DNA of 64,000 bases, taken from Pseudomonas sp. TNT3 (lineage in GTDB: Bacteria > Pseudomonadota > Gammaproteobacteria > Pseudomonadales > Pseudomonadaceae). A program made the position numbers and the translations under genes. This document shows, in pieces, positions 9,639 through 17,536 of the stretch. The stretch is from assembly GCF_010095445.2 (NCBI RefSeq), contig NZ_WFGV02000026.1, forward strand, positions 1 to 64,000. Reading direction: 5' to 3'. The notes under the pieces are model-generated. The model saw nothing but the letters and a program-made list of their open reading frames with translations, was not told the origin of the DNA and searched no databases. Numbering within the stretch: the stretch's first letter is position 1; each line of letters starts with the position of its first letter.

Positions 9639-11225
9639 TCACCAGGCCTGGCCGCGGCGCTTGAGTTCCAGGCGCCGGACGAATTCTTCCAGCACCAATG
9701 AATACAAATCGTCCTGCAAGTAAGCGTCCTCGGTGCCGGCGTCCATGTTCGGGTTGTCGTTGACCTCGATCACCACCACCTTTTCGCCGGACTGCTTGAG
9801 GTCGACGCCGTACAAACCATCACCAATGAGGTTGGCGGTCTTCACCGCCAGTTCGACCACCGCTCGCGGTGCCTCGTGGACCGCGAGGGTCCGGCATTCA
9901 CCGTTGATGTCCTGGCCTTTGGCTTTGTGGTTGTAGATCTGCCAGTGACCTTTGGACATGAAGTACTGGCAGGCGAAAATCGGCTTGCGGTTGAGCACGC
10001 CGATGCGCCAATCGTATTCGGTGTAAAAGAACTCCTGAGCCAGCAACAGCACCGAATGTTCGAATAGCTCGCAGGTGGCTTCCAGCAAAGCTTGCTGGCT
10101 TTCGACCTTGATTACGCCACGGGAAAAACACCCATCGGGAATCTTCAGCACCAGGGGAAACCCCAGGCGTTCACCGACCCGCTCGAATTCTTCCGGTCGT
10201 TCCTTGTAGAGAATCTCGGTGGCTGGCATGCCCAGTTGGTGGCTTTTTAGCAGGTCGGTCAGGTACACCTTGTTGGTACAGCGCAGGATTGAAGCGGGAT
10301 CGTCCATCACCACCAACCCTTCACTTTCGGCTTTCTTGGCGAAGCGGTAGGTATGGTTACCCACGCTAGTGGTTTCTCGAATCAGCAGGGCGTCGTATTC
10401 GGCGATGCGTGAATAGTCCTTCTTTTCGATCAGATCGACATCGATACCCAGGGTTTTGCCGACTCGGATAAAACTCTCGAGTGCCTTGGCATTGGAAGGC
10501 GGCAGCGCTTCTTGCGGGTCATGCAAGATGGCCAGGTCATAGCGGGCCACGCGGGGTGAACGTGGCATTCGCCAGATCTTGCGACTGAAACTGTCCAGCG
10601 AGTTGGCGAAATGATCTTCCTGGTCTTCGCGTAATTTGTGCAATACACCGGATCTTATTCCCTCGATGCGCCAGCTGGTGCTTTTACGGAATTCAATCAA
10701 GAGGATCGGGCACGGGAATGTTTCGAACAGTTGTCGCGCCAGTTCTTGCAAGGGTTCCAGGTTGGTTTTACCGAAGTAGAGTGTCAGAGTGAATCCTTCG
10801 GTATTGCTATAAAGGTGGTTATTGAGTGCTTTGTCCAGCGCTTTGTCCAGGTCATCCAGAGCCAGGCCGTACAATGACTTTCGGGTCAGCTCACTGATTG
10901 TTCGTACCGATGGAATAACTTTGTGGCCACGGGCTTCCGCCAACAGTGAACAGTAGTAACCATGCCCGAGATACTTGTAGCTGCGGCACAGGTTAATCAC
11001 CTGGACACGCTTGCCAACCTCGCTTTCAGGGGGTTGCTCAAGGTACTCCTGGGCACTCATCACGTCTTCTGAAGGGAAGTAGGAAGCCCAGTCTTCTTTT
11101 CGTTCGACAATAATAACGACTTGGCTTGTTCTTCTAGGTTCGCCCGATAAATAAGTTGGTTTTGATATTGCTGTTATCCGATTTTGTTCTGATACTTTGC
11201 GCAAGTAACCCTGTGCCGCTGACAT
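9639..11225 (-). CDS. RimK-like ATP-grasp ligase with extended N-terminal domain
   Basis: Cytoplasmic ATP-grasp enzyme of about 528 aa, much longer than ribosomal-protein-modifying RimK (about 300 aa). Residues 1-230 form an extra domain (VVIIVERKEDWASYFP near the start). The C-terminal half has the ATP-grasp core: FPLVLKIPDGCFSRGV for the phosphate-binding loop, and VVVIEVNDNPNMDAG, where the E-x-N pair binds magnesium. ATP-grasp ligases join a carboxylate to an amine through an acyl phosphate, typically making peptide or poly-glutamate bonds. ATG 11225 is preferred over the TTG at 11249 because the only purine stretch before the TTG is too close. A divergent GNAT acetyltransferase and a downstream CorA-like gene form its usual neighbourhood in Pseudomonas. 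Substrate unknown. Confidence 0.82.
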   Translation of the reverse strand: MSAAQGYLRKVSEQNRITAISKPTYLSGEPRRTSQVVIIVERKEDWASYFPSEDVMSAQEYLEQPPESEVGKRVQVINLCRSYKYLGHGYYCSLLAEARGHKVIPSVRTISELTRKSLYGLALDDLDKALDKALNNHLYSNTEGFTLTLYFGKTNLEPLQELARQLFETFPCPILLIEFRKSTSWRIEGIRSGVLHKLREDQEDHFANSLDSFSRKIWRMPRSPRVARYDLAILHDPQEALPPSNAKALESFIRVGKTLGIDVDLIEKKDYSRIAEYDALLIRETTSVGNHTYRFAKKAESEGLVVMDDPASILRCTNKVYLTDLLKSHQLGMPATEILYKERPEEFERVGERLGFPLVLKIPDGCFSRGVIKVESQQALLEATCELFEHSVLLLAQEFFYTEYDWRIGVLNRKPIFACQYFMSKGHWQIYNHKAKGQDINGECRTLAVHEAPRAVVELAVKTANLIGDGLYGVDLKQSGEKVVVIEVNDNPNMDAGTEDAYLQDDLYSLVLEEFVRRLELKRRGQAW

Positions 11226-11317
11226 AAGAGAAGGTCCGTTGGAGAACAAGTCCTTATCTATTAAGCATGAAATTTTCAGGAAGTCTCGTTTCGTTACGCA
11301 ACTTTTACGGCGGTCAT

Positions 11318-11788
11318 ATGAATCTGTTATTTCGCAAGGCTACACCCCATGATCTGAAGTCCCTGCTGGTGCTGGAAGAACAGTGTTTTACTTATGATCG
11401 ACTGACGGCGCGCAGTTTTCGGTGGATGATCAGTCGAGCCCACGCCAGCCTGATCGTCGCTCAGGCCGGGGGTCAATTGATGGGTTACTGCCTGGTTTTG
11501 TTTCGTCGCGGCACTTCCCTGGCGCGTCTGTATTCGATCGCTATCGCCAGCCACAGTCGTGGCCTCGGCCTGGGAAAACAGCTTTTGGATCAGGCGGAAG
11601 AGAGTGCTCGCGCGCATGAGTGCGCCTGCCTGCGGCTGGAAGTCCGACCCGACAATCCAGTCGCCCTCTCTCTTTATGAGCGTAATGGCTACAGGCGCGT
11701 TGCTGTCGTACCCGACTACTACGAAGACCATGTGCATGCGCTGCGGCTGGAGAAGCGCATCCTGCACTTACGGGAAAGCCGTGAATGA
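11318..11788 (+). CDS. GNAT-family N-acetyltransferase (RimI-like)
   Basis: Cytoplasmic acetyl-CoA-dependent N-acetyltransferase of about 156 aa. The acetyl-CoA pyrophosphate loop reads SHSRGLGLGKQLL (Q/RxxGxG/A) near residue 80, followed by LRLEVRPDNPVALSLYERNGYRR, the C-terminal motif seen in RimI-type alpha-amino acetyltransferases. ATG 11318 is chosen; the in-frame ATG at 11267 lacks a ribosome-binding site and would add 17 residues. It is transcribed away from the RimK-like ligase across less than 100 bases, so the two may be co-regulated; acetylation of a ligated peptide or of a protein N-terminus is plausible but unproven. Confidence 0.85.
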   Translation: MNLLFRKATPHDLKSLLVLEEQCFTYDRLTARSFRWMISRAHASLIVAQAGGQLMGYCLVLFRRGTSLARLYSIAIASHSRGLGLGKQLLDQAEESARAHECACLRLEVRPDNPVALSLYERNGYRRVAVVPDYYEDHVHALRLEKRILHLRESRE

Positions 11789-11804
11789 CAGGTGCTTGAA
11801 AAAA

Positions 11805-11827
11805 AACGGCAGCCCGAGGCTGCCGTT
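11805..11827 (-). terminator. Rho-independent terminator, minus strand
   Basis: Perfect 10-bp inverted repeat AACGGCAGCC / GGCTGCCGTT with a 3-base loop. The A-tract just before it on the plus strand (11799-11806) becomes an eight-T run after the hairpin on the minus strand, so it works best for minus-strand transcripts, such as one crossing the small frame at 11851-11955. Confidence 0.8.
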
Positions 11828-11850
11828 GTCCGTTGCCTGATCGAATCCGG

Positions 11851-11955
11851 TCAGACGATTCCGGTCAGGTAATAGACGCCGATCACGAAAAACGCCGCGA
11901 GTATCTTGAAGATCGTCATGCCGAAAATGTCCTTGTAGGCCTGACGATGGGTCAG
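11851..11955 (-). pseudogene. Short hydrophobic frame: gene remnant or 22-aa membrane peptide
   Basis: An open minus-strand frame of 34 codons bounded upstream by TGA. It encodes LTHRQAYKDIFG followed by a single hydrophobic segment, MTIFKILAAFFVIGVYYL, and TGIV, then stop. It reads like the C-terminal tail of a membrane protein whose upstream part is lost. Alternatively, translation could begin at the internal ATG (11919), with AAGGA 11 bases upstream, giving a 22-aa single-pass peptide. The strong minus-strand terminator 24 bases downstream supports transcription of this strand. I do not recognise the parent family. Confidence 0.35.
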
Positions 11956-12229
11956 TCAGTCGCGCGGTCGGGAATCCGGACAGGAATACACCGATGTCTC
12001 AACGCCGCTCGGGTTTTTTCATCGGCAATCTCCATTTATCGTTTGAAGGTGTTGCTTTCCGTGCGTCTTCTACACTGACCAAGCCCTCTCGTGACCCGCT
12101 CCTCACGACGTCGGGCTCACTGCCTTTTGCACGTTTGCTGGTAACGCTTTCGAGCCTTTGCGGGTTCACGCAGGCACTGATAAGCAACCTGCAACCTCAC
12201 ACCCACCTGATCGCGAGGGGACACACGCC

Positions 12230-13060
12230 ATGAACGCAATTACGACCAAAGACGGCACCCGGATTTTCTACAAGGATTGGGGCCCGAAAGACGCGACGCC
12301 TATCGTGTTTCACCACGGTTGGCCGTTGAGTGCGGATGACTGGGACAATCAGATGATGTTCTTCTTGCTCAAAGGCTACCGGGTGATCGCGCATGACCGT
12401 CGCGGACACGGGCGCTCGACCCAGACGTGGGAGGGCAACGAAATGGACACCTACACCGCCGATGTCATCGAGTTGACCGATGCGCTCGACCTCAAGGGCG
12501 CGATCCATGTCGGCCACTCGACCGGCGGCGGAGAAGTAGCACGCTACGCCGCGCGAGCCGAACCAGGACGCGTTGCCAAGGCCGTGTTGATCAGCGCGGT
12601 TCCGCCCATCATGGTCAAGTCGGAAAAGAATCCTGGAGGTTTACCCCTGGAGGTGTTCGACGGGTTCCGTTCGGCATTGGTTGCCAGTCGTGCGCAGTTC
12701 TACGTGGACGTGCCGGCGGGGCCGTTCTACGGTTTCAATCGACCCGGGGCCGAGGTTTCGCAAGGCGTCATCGACAACTGGTGGCGCCAGGGCATGATGG
12801 GCGGTGCAAAGGCTCATTACGACTGCATCAAGGCGTTTTCCGAGACCGATTTCACCGAAGATTTGAAAGCGATTGAGGTGCCGACGCTGGTCATGCATGG
12901 CGAGGACGATCAAATCGTGCCGTTTGCAGACTCGGCGCCGCTTTCGGCCAAACTCTTGAGGCATGCCACGCTCAAAACGTACCCGGGCTTTCCTCACGGA
13001 ATGCCGACGACCAACGCGGATCAGATCAATGCTGATGTGTTGGCGTTTATTCGCGGCTGA
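12230..13060 (+). CDS. Alpha/beta-hydrolase, non-heme chloroperoxidase/arylesterase type
   Basis: Cytoplasmic serine hydrolase of 276 aa, the usual length of the bacterial chloroperoxidase/esterase group (EstE-, CPO-L-like). Oxyanion region HHGWPLSADDW (about residue 30), nucleophile elbow GHSTGGGE (Ser near residue 99), acid GEDDQIV (near 225) and catalytic His in GFPHGM near the C-terminus make a full triad. These enzymes hydrolyse small esters or lactones and show promiscuous perhydrolase activity, which underlies the haloperoxidase name. The start ATG follows GAGGGGACACACGCC. The gene stands alone, facing the kdgD operon, with a hairpin between the two ends. Confidence 0.9.
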   Translation: MNAITTKDGTRIFYKDWGPKDATPIVFHHGWPLSADDWDNQMMFFLLKGYRVIAHDRRGHGRSTQTWEGNEMDTYTADVIELTDALDLKGAIHVGHSTGGGEVARYAARAEPGRVAKAVLISAVPPIMVKSEKNPGGLPLEVFDGFRSALVASRAQFYVDVPAGPFYGFNRPGAEVSQGVIDNWWRQGMMGGAKAHYDCIKAFSETDFTEDLKAIEVPTLVMHGEDDQIVPFADSAPLSAKLLRHATLKTYPGFPHGMPTTNADQINADVLAFIRG

Positions 13061-13102
13061 GGTTTTAGCGAGCGGCGTCGGCGGTTTCTCTGGCGAAAAA
13101 AA

Positions 13103-13133
13103 CACCCTGCGAAAGCTTGACCTTCGCAGGGTG
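13103..13133 (-). terminator. Rho-independent terminator for kdgD
   Basis: Perfect 11-bp inverted repeat CACCCTGCGAA / TTCGCAGGGTG with a 9-base loop. The A-run at 13096-13102 gives a U-tract for minus-strand transcripts, so it ends the kdgD message; it may also slow plus-strand transcripts leaving the esterase gene. Confidence 0.85.
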
Positions 13134-13186
13134 AATTAAACCTCTCGATAAGCGGCGCTTCTCAGCACCTTTGAATCATCGGTTTT

Positions 13187-14098
13187 TTATTGCGGACCAA
13201 GCTTGTCGATCAGCGCTGCAAGCATTTCGTATTCTTGCGAGGTCAGGTCGGTGAGCGGGGCGCGCACCGGTCCGGCATCGTAACCGACGATTTTTGCGCC
13301 GGCCTTGACGATGCTCACGCCATAACCCGGGCAGCGGTTACGAATGTCCAGGTACGGCAGGAAGAAGTCGTCGATCAACTTGCCGACCGCTTCGTGATCT
13401 TCCCGAACGATGGCGTGATAGAAGTCCATCGCGGTTTTCGGGATGAAGTTGAACACCGCCGAAGAGTAGACCGGCACGCCCAGCGCCCGATACGCCGCTG
13501 CATAGACTTCGGCGGTTGGCAGACCACCCAGATAGGTCAGACGATCGCCAAGACGACGGCGGATCGAGACCATCAGCTCGATATCACCCAGGCCGTCCTT
13601 GTAGCCGATCAGGTTCGGGCAGCGCTCGGCCAGACGTTCCAGCAATGGTGCGGTCAGGCGGCAGACGTTGCGGTTGTACACGACCACGCCGATCTTCACC
13701 GATTTGCACACGGCTTCAACGTGGGCGGCGACGCCTTCCTGACTGGCTTCGGTCAGGTAGTGCGGCAGCAGCAGCAAGCCTTTGGCGCCCAGACGTTCGG
13801 CTTCCTGTGCGTATTCGATGGCTTGACGGGTCGAGCCGCCAACCCCGGCCAAAATCGGCACGCTGGTTGCGCAGGTGTCGACGGCGGTTTTGATGATTTC
13901 CGAGTATTCGCTGGCTGCCAGAGAGAAGAATTCGCCAGTGCCGCCTGCAGCGAACAGGGCGCTGGCGCCGTACGGGGCCAGCCACTCAAGGCGTTTAACG
14001 TAACCAGCGCGGTGGAAATCGCCCTGGGCATTGAAGTCGGTCACCGGGAAAGACAGCAGGCCGGAGGAGAGGATCGATTTCAGTTCTTGTGGGTTCAT
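13187..14098 (-). CDS. kdgD: 5-dehydro-4-deoxyglucarate dehydratase-type enzyme (DHDPS superfamily)
   Basis: Cytoplasmic TIM-barrel enzyme of 303 aa of the NAL/DHDPS superfamily, KdgD branch. KdgD (EC 4.2.1.41) dehydrates and decarboxylates 5-keto-4-deoxy-D-glucarate to 2,5-dioxopentanoate. Superfamily landmarks: AAGGTGEFFSL near residue 50 (GGTTGE-type loop), catalytic Tyr in VVYNRNV near 145 and Schiff-base Lys in IGYKDG near 173. The N-terminal MNPQELKSILSSGLLSFPVTDF is KdgD-like. No glucarate dehydratase, permease or dioxovalerate dehydrogenase is adjacent; its neighbours are an amino-acid importer and aminotransferase, and its promoter shares an operator-like palindrome with that operon, so a different keto-acid substrate is possible. 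Confidence 0.87.
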   Translation of the reverse strand: MNPQELKSILSSGLLSFPVTDFNAQGDFHRAGYVKRLEWLAPYGASALFAAGGTGEFFSLAASEYSEIIKTAVDTCATSVPILAGVGGSTRQAIEYAQEAERLGAKGLLLLPHYLTEASQEGVAAHVEAVCKSVKIGVVVYNRNVCRLTAPLLERLAERCPNLIGYKDGLGDIELMVSIRRRLGDRLTYLGGLPTAEVYAAAYRALGVPVYSSAVFNFIPKTAMDFYHAIVREDHEAVGKLIDDFFLPYLDIRNRCPGYGVSIVKAGAKIVGYDAGPVRAPLTDLTSQEYEMLAALIDKLGPQ

Positions 14099-14150
14099 TG
14101 TTCGAAATGTCCTTATTAGCGTACGGAGATATGTAGCGGTGTTGTTTGTT

Positions 14151-14170
14151 GTTGTACGTCATCGTACAAC
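14151..14170. promoter_or_regulatory. FadR/GntR-type operator-like palindrome, kdgD promoter
   Basis: GTTGTACGTCATCGTACAAC: two perfect 8-bp arms (GTTGTACG and CGTACAAC) around TCAT, about 50 bases upstream of the kdgD start. The core TTGTACG...CGTACAA fits the T-GT-N-AC-A pattern known for FadR-subfamily GntR regulators. A related 20-base site precedes the aminotransferase gene at 18788-18807. The regulator itself is not in the window. Confidence 0.65.
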
Positions 14171-14289
14171 CTAAAATGACGATGCTCAAGACGATCAGGC
14201 AGATTAAATTTCAGGGGTGGATTGGTTACTGCCCCCGGGGGAGGCTGACCGTCCTCCAGAGAGGTTGCACGATCAGCGAAGCCCCGTGA

Positions 14290-15018
14290 TCAATGCTGCA
14301 AGATCTTCGACAGGAAGCTGCGTGCGCGGTCTGTGCGAGGCGCACCGAAGAACTCTTCTGACTTCACATCTTCGATAATCTCGCCGCCATCCATGAACAC
14401 GATGCGGTCAGCCACCTTGCGCGCGAAGCCCATTTCGTGGGTGACACACATCATGGTCATGCCCTCGTGGGCCAATTCGACCATCACGTCCAGCACTTCA
14501 TTGACCATCTCGGGGTCGAGTGCCGAAGTAGGCTCATCGAACAGCATCGCGATCGGGTCCATGGCAAGGGCGCGAGCGATCGCGACTCGTTGCTGCTGAC
14601 CACCGGACAACTGGATCGGATACTTTTGCGCATGGCTCTTGAGCCCTACGCGCTCCAGCAACATCATGCTTTTTTTCGTCGCGGTGATGTGGTCCCGGCG
14701 CAATACCTTCATTTGTGCAAGGTTGAGGTTTTCGATGATGGTCAGGTGCCCAAAGAGTTCGAAATGCTGGAACACCATCCCCACACGCGCACGCAGTTTG
14801 GGCAAGTCCACGCCCTTGCCGGTGACGGGTTGGCCTTCGATGAATATCTCGCCTTCCTGAACCGGTTCCAGCCCGTTCACGCACTTGATCAGGGTGCTCT
14901 TGCCCGAACCGGATGGCCCGCATACCACCATCACTTCACCGCGAGAGAGTTGTGTGGTGCAATTTTTCAGGACCTGAAAGTTGCCATACCATTTACTCAG
15001 GTTTTTCATCTGGATCAT
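14290..15018 (-). CDS. Polar amino-acid ABC importer, ATPase (GlnQ/GltL type)
   Basis: Cytoplasmic ATPase of 242 aa. Walker A GPSGSGKST, Q-loop VFQHFELF, signature LSGGQQQR, Walker B AMLFDEPTSALDPE, H-loop VTHEMGFARKVADR; the GFARKVADR tail is characteristic of polar amino-acid transporters (GlnQ, HisP, GltL). It powers the two permeases encoded directly upstream, whose reading frame overlaps this start by four bases (ATGA), indicating translational coupling. It is the last gene of the operon aminotransferase - binding protein - permease - permease - ATPase. Confidence 0.93.
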   Translation of the reverse strand: MIQMKNLSKWYGNFQVLKNCTTQLSRGEVMVVCGPSGSGKSTLIKCVNGLEPVQEGEIFIEGQPVTGKGVDLPKLRARVGMVFQHFELFGHLTIIENLNLAQMKVLRRDHITATKKSMMLLERVGLKSHAQKYPIQLSGGQQQRVAIARALAMDPIAMLFDEPTSALDPEMVNEVLDVMVELAHEGMTMMCVTHEMGFARKVADRIVFMDGGEIIEDVKSEEFFGAPRTDRARSFLSKILQH

Positions 15019-15701
15019 GCTGTTTTCCCTATGTTTCTTTTCATGCGTTTAGTCAGGCTGGACAGCAAATAGCAGATCACCAGGTAGACGAGGGCGACGA
15101 ACAAATACAGCTCGACCAGACGCCCGTCACGTTGGGCGAACTTGCTGGCCGCTCCGGTGAAATCGGCGATGGACAGCACGTACACCAGCGAGGTGTCCTG
15201 GAACAGGATGATGGTTTGGGTCAGCAATAGCGGCGCCATGCGGCGCAACGCCTGGGGCAGGATCACGTAGATCATCGATTGCGACGGCCGCAGGCCAAGG
15301 GCCGCTGCAGCCTGTTTCTGACCGCCGCTGATGCTCTGGATACCGCCACGAATGATTTCGCTGTAGTACGCCGCTTCGAACATGCAGAAGGTCACGAATG
15401 CAGTCACCACCGGGCCGATCTGCACTGGCCGTTCTGTGCCGAAAGCCATTTGCAGCAGCAAGGGCATCAGGAAGTAGAACCAGAAAATCACCAGGACCAG
15501 CGGAATGCTGCGCATCACGGTGACGTAGCCCAGGGCAAAGCCACGCAAGACGCGGTTGTGCGACAGGCGCATGAGTGCCAGCAAGGTGCCGGCGACGATC
15601 CCCACCGACATCGCCACCAGGGTCAGCAGCAAGGTAAATTTCAGGCCGCTCCACAGCGCCGGCATGGCCCTGACAATGACACTTGGATCTAGATCAAACA
15701 T
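15015..15701 (-). CDS. Polar amino-acid ABC importer, permease (GltK type)
   Basis: Inner-membrane permease of 228 aa of the HisM/GlnP class. The N-terminus GLKFTLLLTLVAMSVGIVAG is the usual first helix of this family, and AAYYSEIIRGGIQSISGGQKQAAAALGL is the EAA loop that contacts the ATPase. It pairs with the permease encoded three bases upstream to form the channel for an amino acid delivered by the binding protein. Length and about five helices are normal for the family. Confidence 0.92.
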   Translation of the reverse strand: MFDLDPSVIVRAMPALWSGLKFTLLLTLVAMSVGIVAGTLLALMRLSHNRVLRGFALGYVTVMRSIPLVLVIFWFYFLMPLLLQMAFGTERPVQIGPVVTAFVTFCMFEAAYYSEIIRGGIQSISGGQKQAAAALGLRPSQSMIYVILPQALRRMAPLLLTQTIILFQDTSLVYVLSIADFTGAASKFAQRDGRLVELYLFVALVYLVICYLLSSLTKRMKRNIGKTA

Positions 15702-15704
15702 GAC

Positions 15705-16433
15705 TTACCTCGTCGCGCCGCGAATGGTCAGTGAACGTTCGATATGACCCATGACGAAAGTCACCAGCAGCGAAATGACCACATAGATCACGGTCGCGGC
15801 AGTGAAGGCTTCGAAGGTATTGAACGAGTATTCGCTGACGTTGCGTGCTTGTGCGGTCAGCTCCATCAGGCCAATGGTCAGCGCCACGGATGAGTTCTTC
15901 AGGGTGTTCAGCGCTTCGGAAGTCAGTGGCGGGAACACCACCCGGATGGCCTGGGGCAGCAGCACCTGCAGGTACATCTGCGTCGGCCGCAAGCCCAGCG
16001 CCAATGCCGCGCCACGCTGGCCCTCAGCAACCGATTCGATGCCGGCCTTGAACAGCTCCGACAGCTTGGCCGAGGTGAACAGCGTCAGGGCGACAACGGC
16101 GCTGAAGAAGGAGGGGTAAGGCAAATCCTGCTTGAGGTAGTCACCGAGCGATATCGGCAGCAGCTCGGGCACGACGAAGAAGCAGATGAACATCTGCACC
16201 AGCAGGGGGATGTTGCGGAATACTTCGGTGTACAAGTTGCACAACCACACGACGGGTCGCAGTGTCGTGGTGCGCAGGGTGCCGATCAAGCCACCGATCA
16301 GGAACGCCAGGATAAACGCGGCGAGGGTAGTCGCCAGCGTCCAGCTCGTGCCAGTGATCAGCCAATACAGATACGAAGACGTCTCTCCGGGCGCGGAGCC
16401 CCAGAAGACGCCCCAATTCCAGTTGTAATCCAT
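15705..16433 (-). CDS. Polar amino-acid ABC importer, permease (GltJ type)
   Basis: Inner-membrane permease of 242 aa, partner of the GltK-type subunit. MDYNWNWGVFWG at the start is typical of GltJ; an in-frame upstream extension to 16490 lacks a good ribosome site and is rejected. The EAA loop reads LSELFKAGIESVAEGQRGAALALG near residue 150. The gene sits between the binding-protein gene (127 bases upstream) and the second permease (3 bases downstream). Family knowledge points to acidic or other polar amino acids (glutamate/aspartate) as substrates; the true ligand is not fixed by sequence. Confidence 0.92.
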   Translation of the reverse strand: MDYNWNWGVFWGSAPGETSSYLYWLITGTSWTLATTLAAFILAFLIGGLIGTLRTTTLRPVVWLCNLYTEVFRNIPLLVQMFICFFVVPELLPISLGDYLKQDLPYPSFFSAVVALTLFTSAKLSELFKAGIESVAEGQRGAALALGLRPTQMYLQVLLPQAIRVVFPPLTSEALNTLKNSSVALTIGLMELTAQARNVSEYSFNTFEAFTAATVIYVVISLLVTFVMGHIERSLTIRGATR

Positions 16434-16560
16434 GAAAACACCAACCTTGGTGAGGGTGCGCAGCCTGGAACAGCCCGCAGTACCGGCCAATCAGGCGCGC
16501 TTGAACGGCTTGATTGGCAGGTATCGAGGCGTGTCCACCCGGCACAGTGACGGGTCGGGA

Positions 16561-17460
16561 TCAGACGCCGGTATCGTTCGGGTTCGCGATGGCTTCTTTG
16601 AGCGCTTCGCTCATGGGCAGATTGATCACCGCGTTCTTTGGAGGGATCGGCTGCTGGAACCATTTCGGATACTGGGTGTTGATCTCGCCGCTGCTGTAGA
16701 GGTTGCGCAGAACGTCATCGGCGAACGCCTTGAACTGCCCATCGTTTTTGCGAATGCCGATGGCATAAGGTTCAGCGGACATCGGCTCGGGCAGCAAGGT
16801 GTAGGCGTCCGGGTTGCGACTTTGCGCGATGGTTGCCATCAACTGCACGTCGTCATTGATGTAGGCAACGGCGCGCCCCGTCTCCAGCATGAGGAAGGCT
16901 TCGCCGCCATCCTTGGCATTGAGGATCTTCAGGCCCAAGGCTTTTTCGCGGTCGAGGTTCTTGGTGATCCATTCGCCGCTACCCCCGGTGATGACCACCA
17001 CGGATTTGCCTTTGAGATCGGCAACGCTGTTGATGCCGGCGGTTTTTTTCACTGCGTATTTGGCGCTGGCCACGTAGCTGGTGAGCAGGAAACCGATTTG
17101 TTTCTGGCGCTCCACGGTGTTGGTGGTGACGCCGCATTCCAGATCGATGGTGCCGTTGATCAACAGAGGCGTACGAGTGGCTGCGACCACCGAGACGTAC
17201 TCGGTCTTGAGGTTGGGTTCACCGACTTTGACTTTGATTTGATCGACGATTTTTTTGCACAGTTCAATGCTGTAGCCGATGGGCTGCTGGGCATCATTGA
17301 GGTAGGAGAAGGGTAACGACGCGTCGCGATAACCCAGGGTGACGGTGCCCAGCTCCTTGATTTTTTTCAGTGTTCCGGTGAGGTCGTCAGCCTGTGCAGC
17401 GCTGGTGCTCAGGCACGCAGCGACGATGAGGGCAAGCAGCTTTTTCTTCTGATCGAACAT
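16561..17460 (-). CDS. Periplasmic amino-acid-binding protein (GltI/SBP3 type)
   Basis: Secreted solute-binding protein of 299 aa (family 3). A Sec signal peptide, LLALIVAACLSTSAAQA, cleaves near residue 24; TVTLGYRDASLPFSYLN and PIGYSIELCKKIVDQIK match GltI/DEBP glutamate-aspartate binders. IDLECGVTTNTVERQKQIGF (about residue 105) is the ligand-loop signature of this group. Expected to capture an acidic or related amino acid for the adjoining permeases. The leader carries an AACAATAA stretch ahead of the ribosome-binding site (see regulatory entry), which could allow Hfq/Crc control. Confidence 0.92.
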   Translation of the reverse strand: MFDQKKKLLALIVAACLSTSAAQADDLTGTLKKIKELGTVTLGYRDASLPFSYLNDAQQPIGYSIELCKKIVDQIKVKVGEPNLKTEYVSVVAATRTPLLINGTIDLECGVTTNTVERQKQIGFLLTSYVASAKYAVKKTAGINSVADLKGKSVVVITGGSGEWITKNLDREKALGLKILNAKDGGEAFLMLETGRAVAYINDDVQLMATIAQSRNPDAYTLLPEPMSAEPYAIGIRKNDGQFKAFADDVLRNLYSSGEINTQYPKWFQQPIPPKNAVINLPMSEALKEAIANPNDTGV

Positions 17461-17474
17461 GGGGAATCTCCGAT

Positions 17475-17482
17475 TTATTGTT
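17475..17482 (-). promoter_or_regulatory. Candidate Hfq/Crc catabolite-activity motif
   Basis: On the minus strand the leader of the binding-protein mRNA reads AACAATAAATCGGAG. AACAATAA fits the AAnAAnAA motif bound by Hfq with Crc in pseudomonads and lies right before the ribosome-binding site. A short pattern like this can occur by chance. Confidence 0.35.
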
Positions 17483-17510
17483 ATGGCAGCTATGGCACAG
17501 CGAAAGGCGA

Positions 17511-17536
17511 AGGCTTTAGCGCAAGGCTTTAGCGCA
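17511..17536. repeat. 13-bp tandem duplication at the end of the aminotransferase gene
   Basis: AGGCTTTAGCGCA occurs twice in direct tandem (17511-17523 and 17524-17536). The second copy contains the TAA stop of the aminotransferase gene; the first lies just beyond it. Looks like a replication-slippage duplication without effect on the protein. Confidence 0.8.

Noticed and set aside
11833..12229. Plus-strand short frames upstream of the esterase
   Set aside because: No ribosome-binding sites or similarity to known families; one of them simply runs into the esterase gene.
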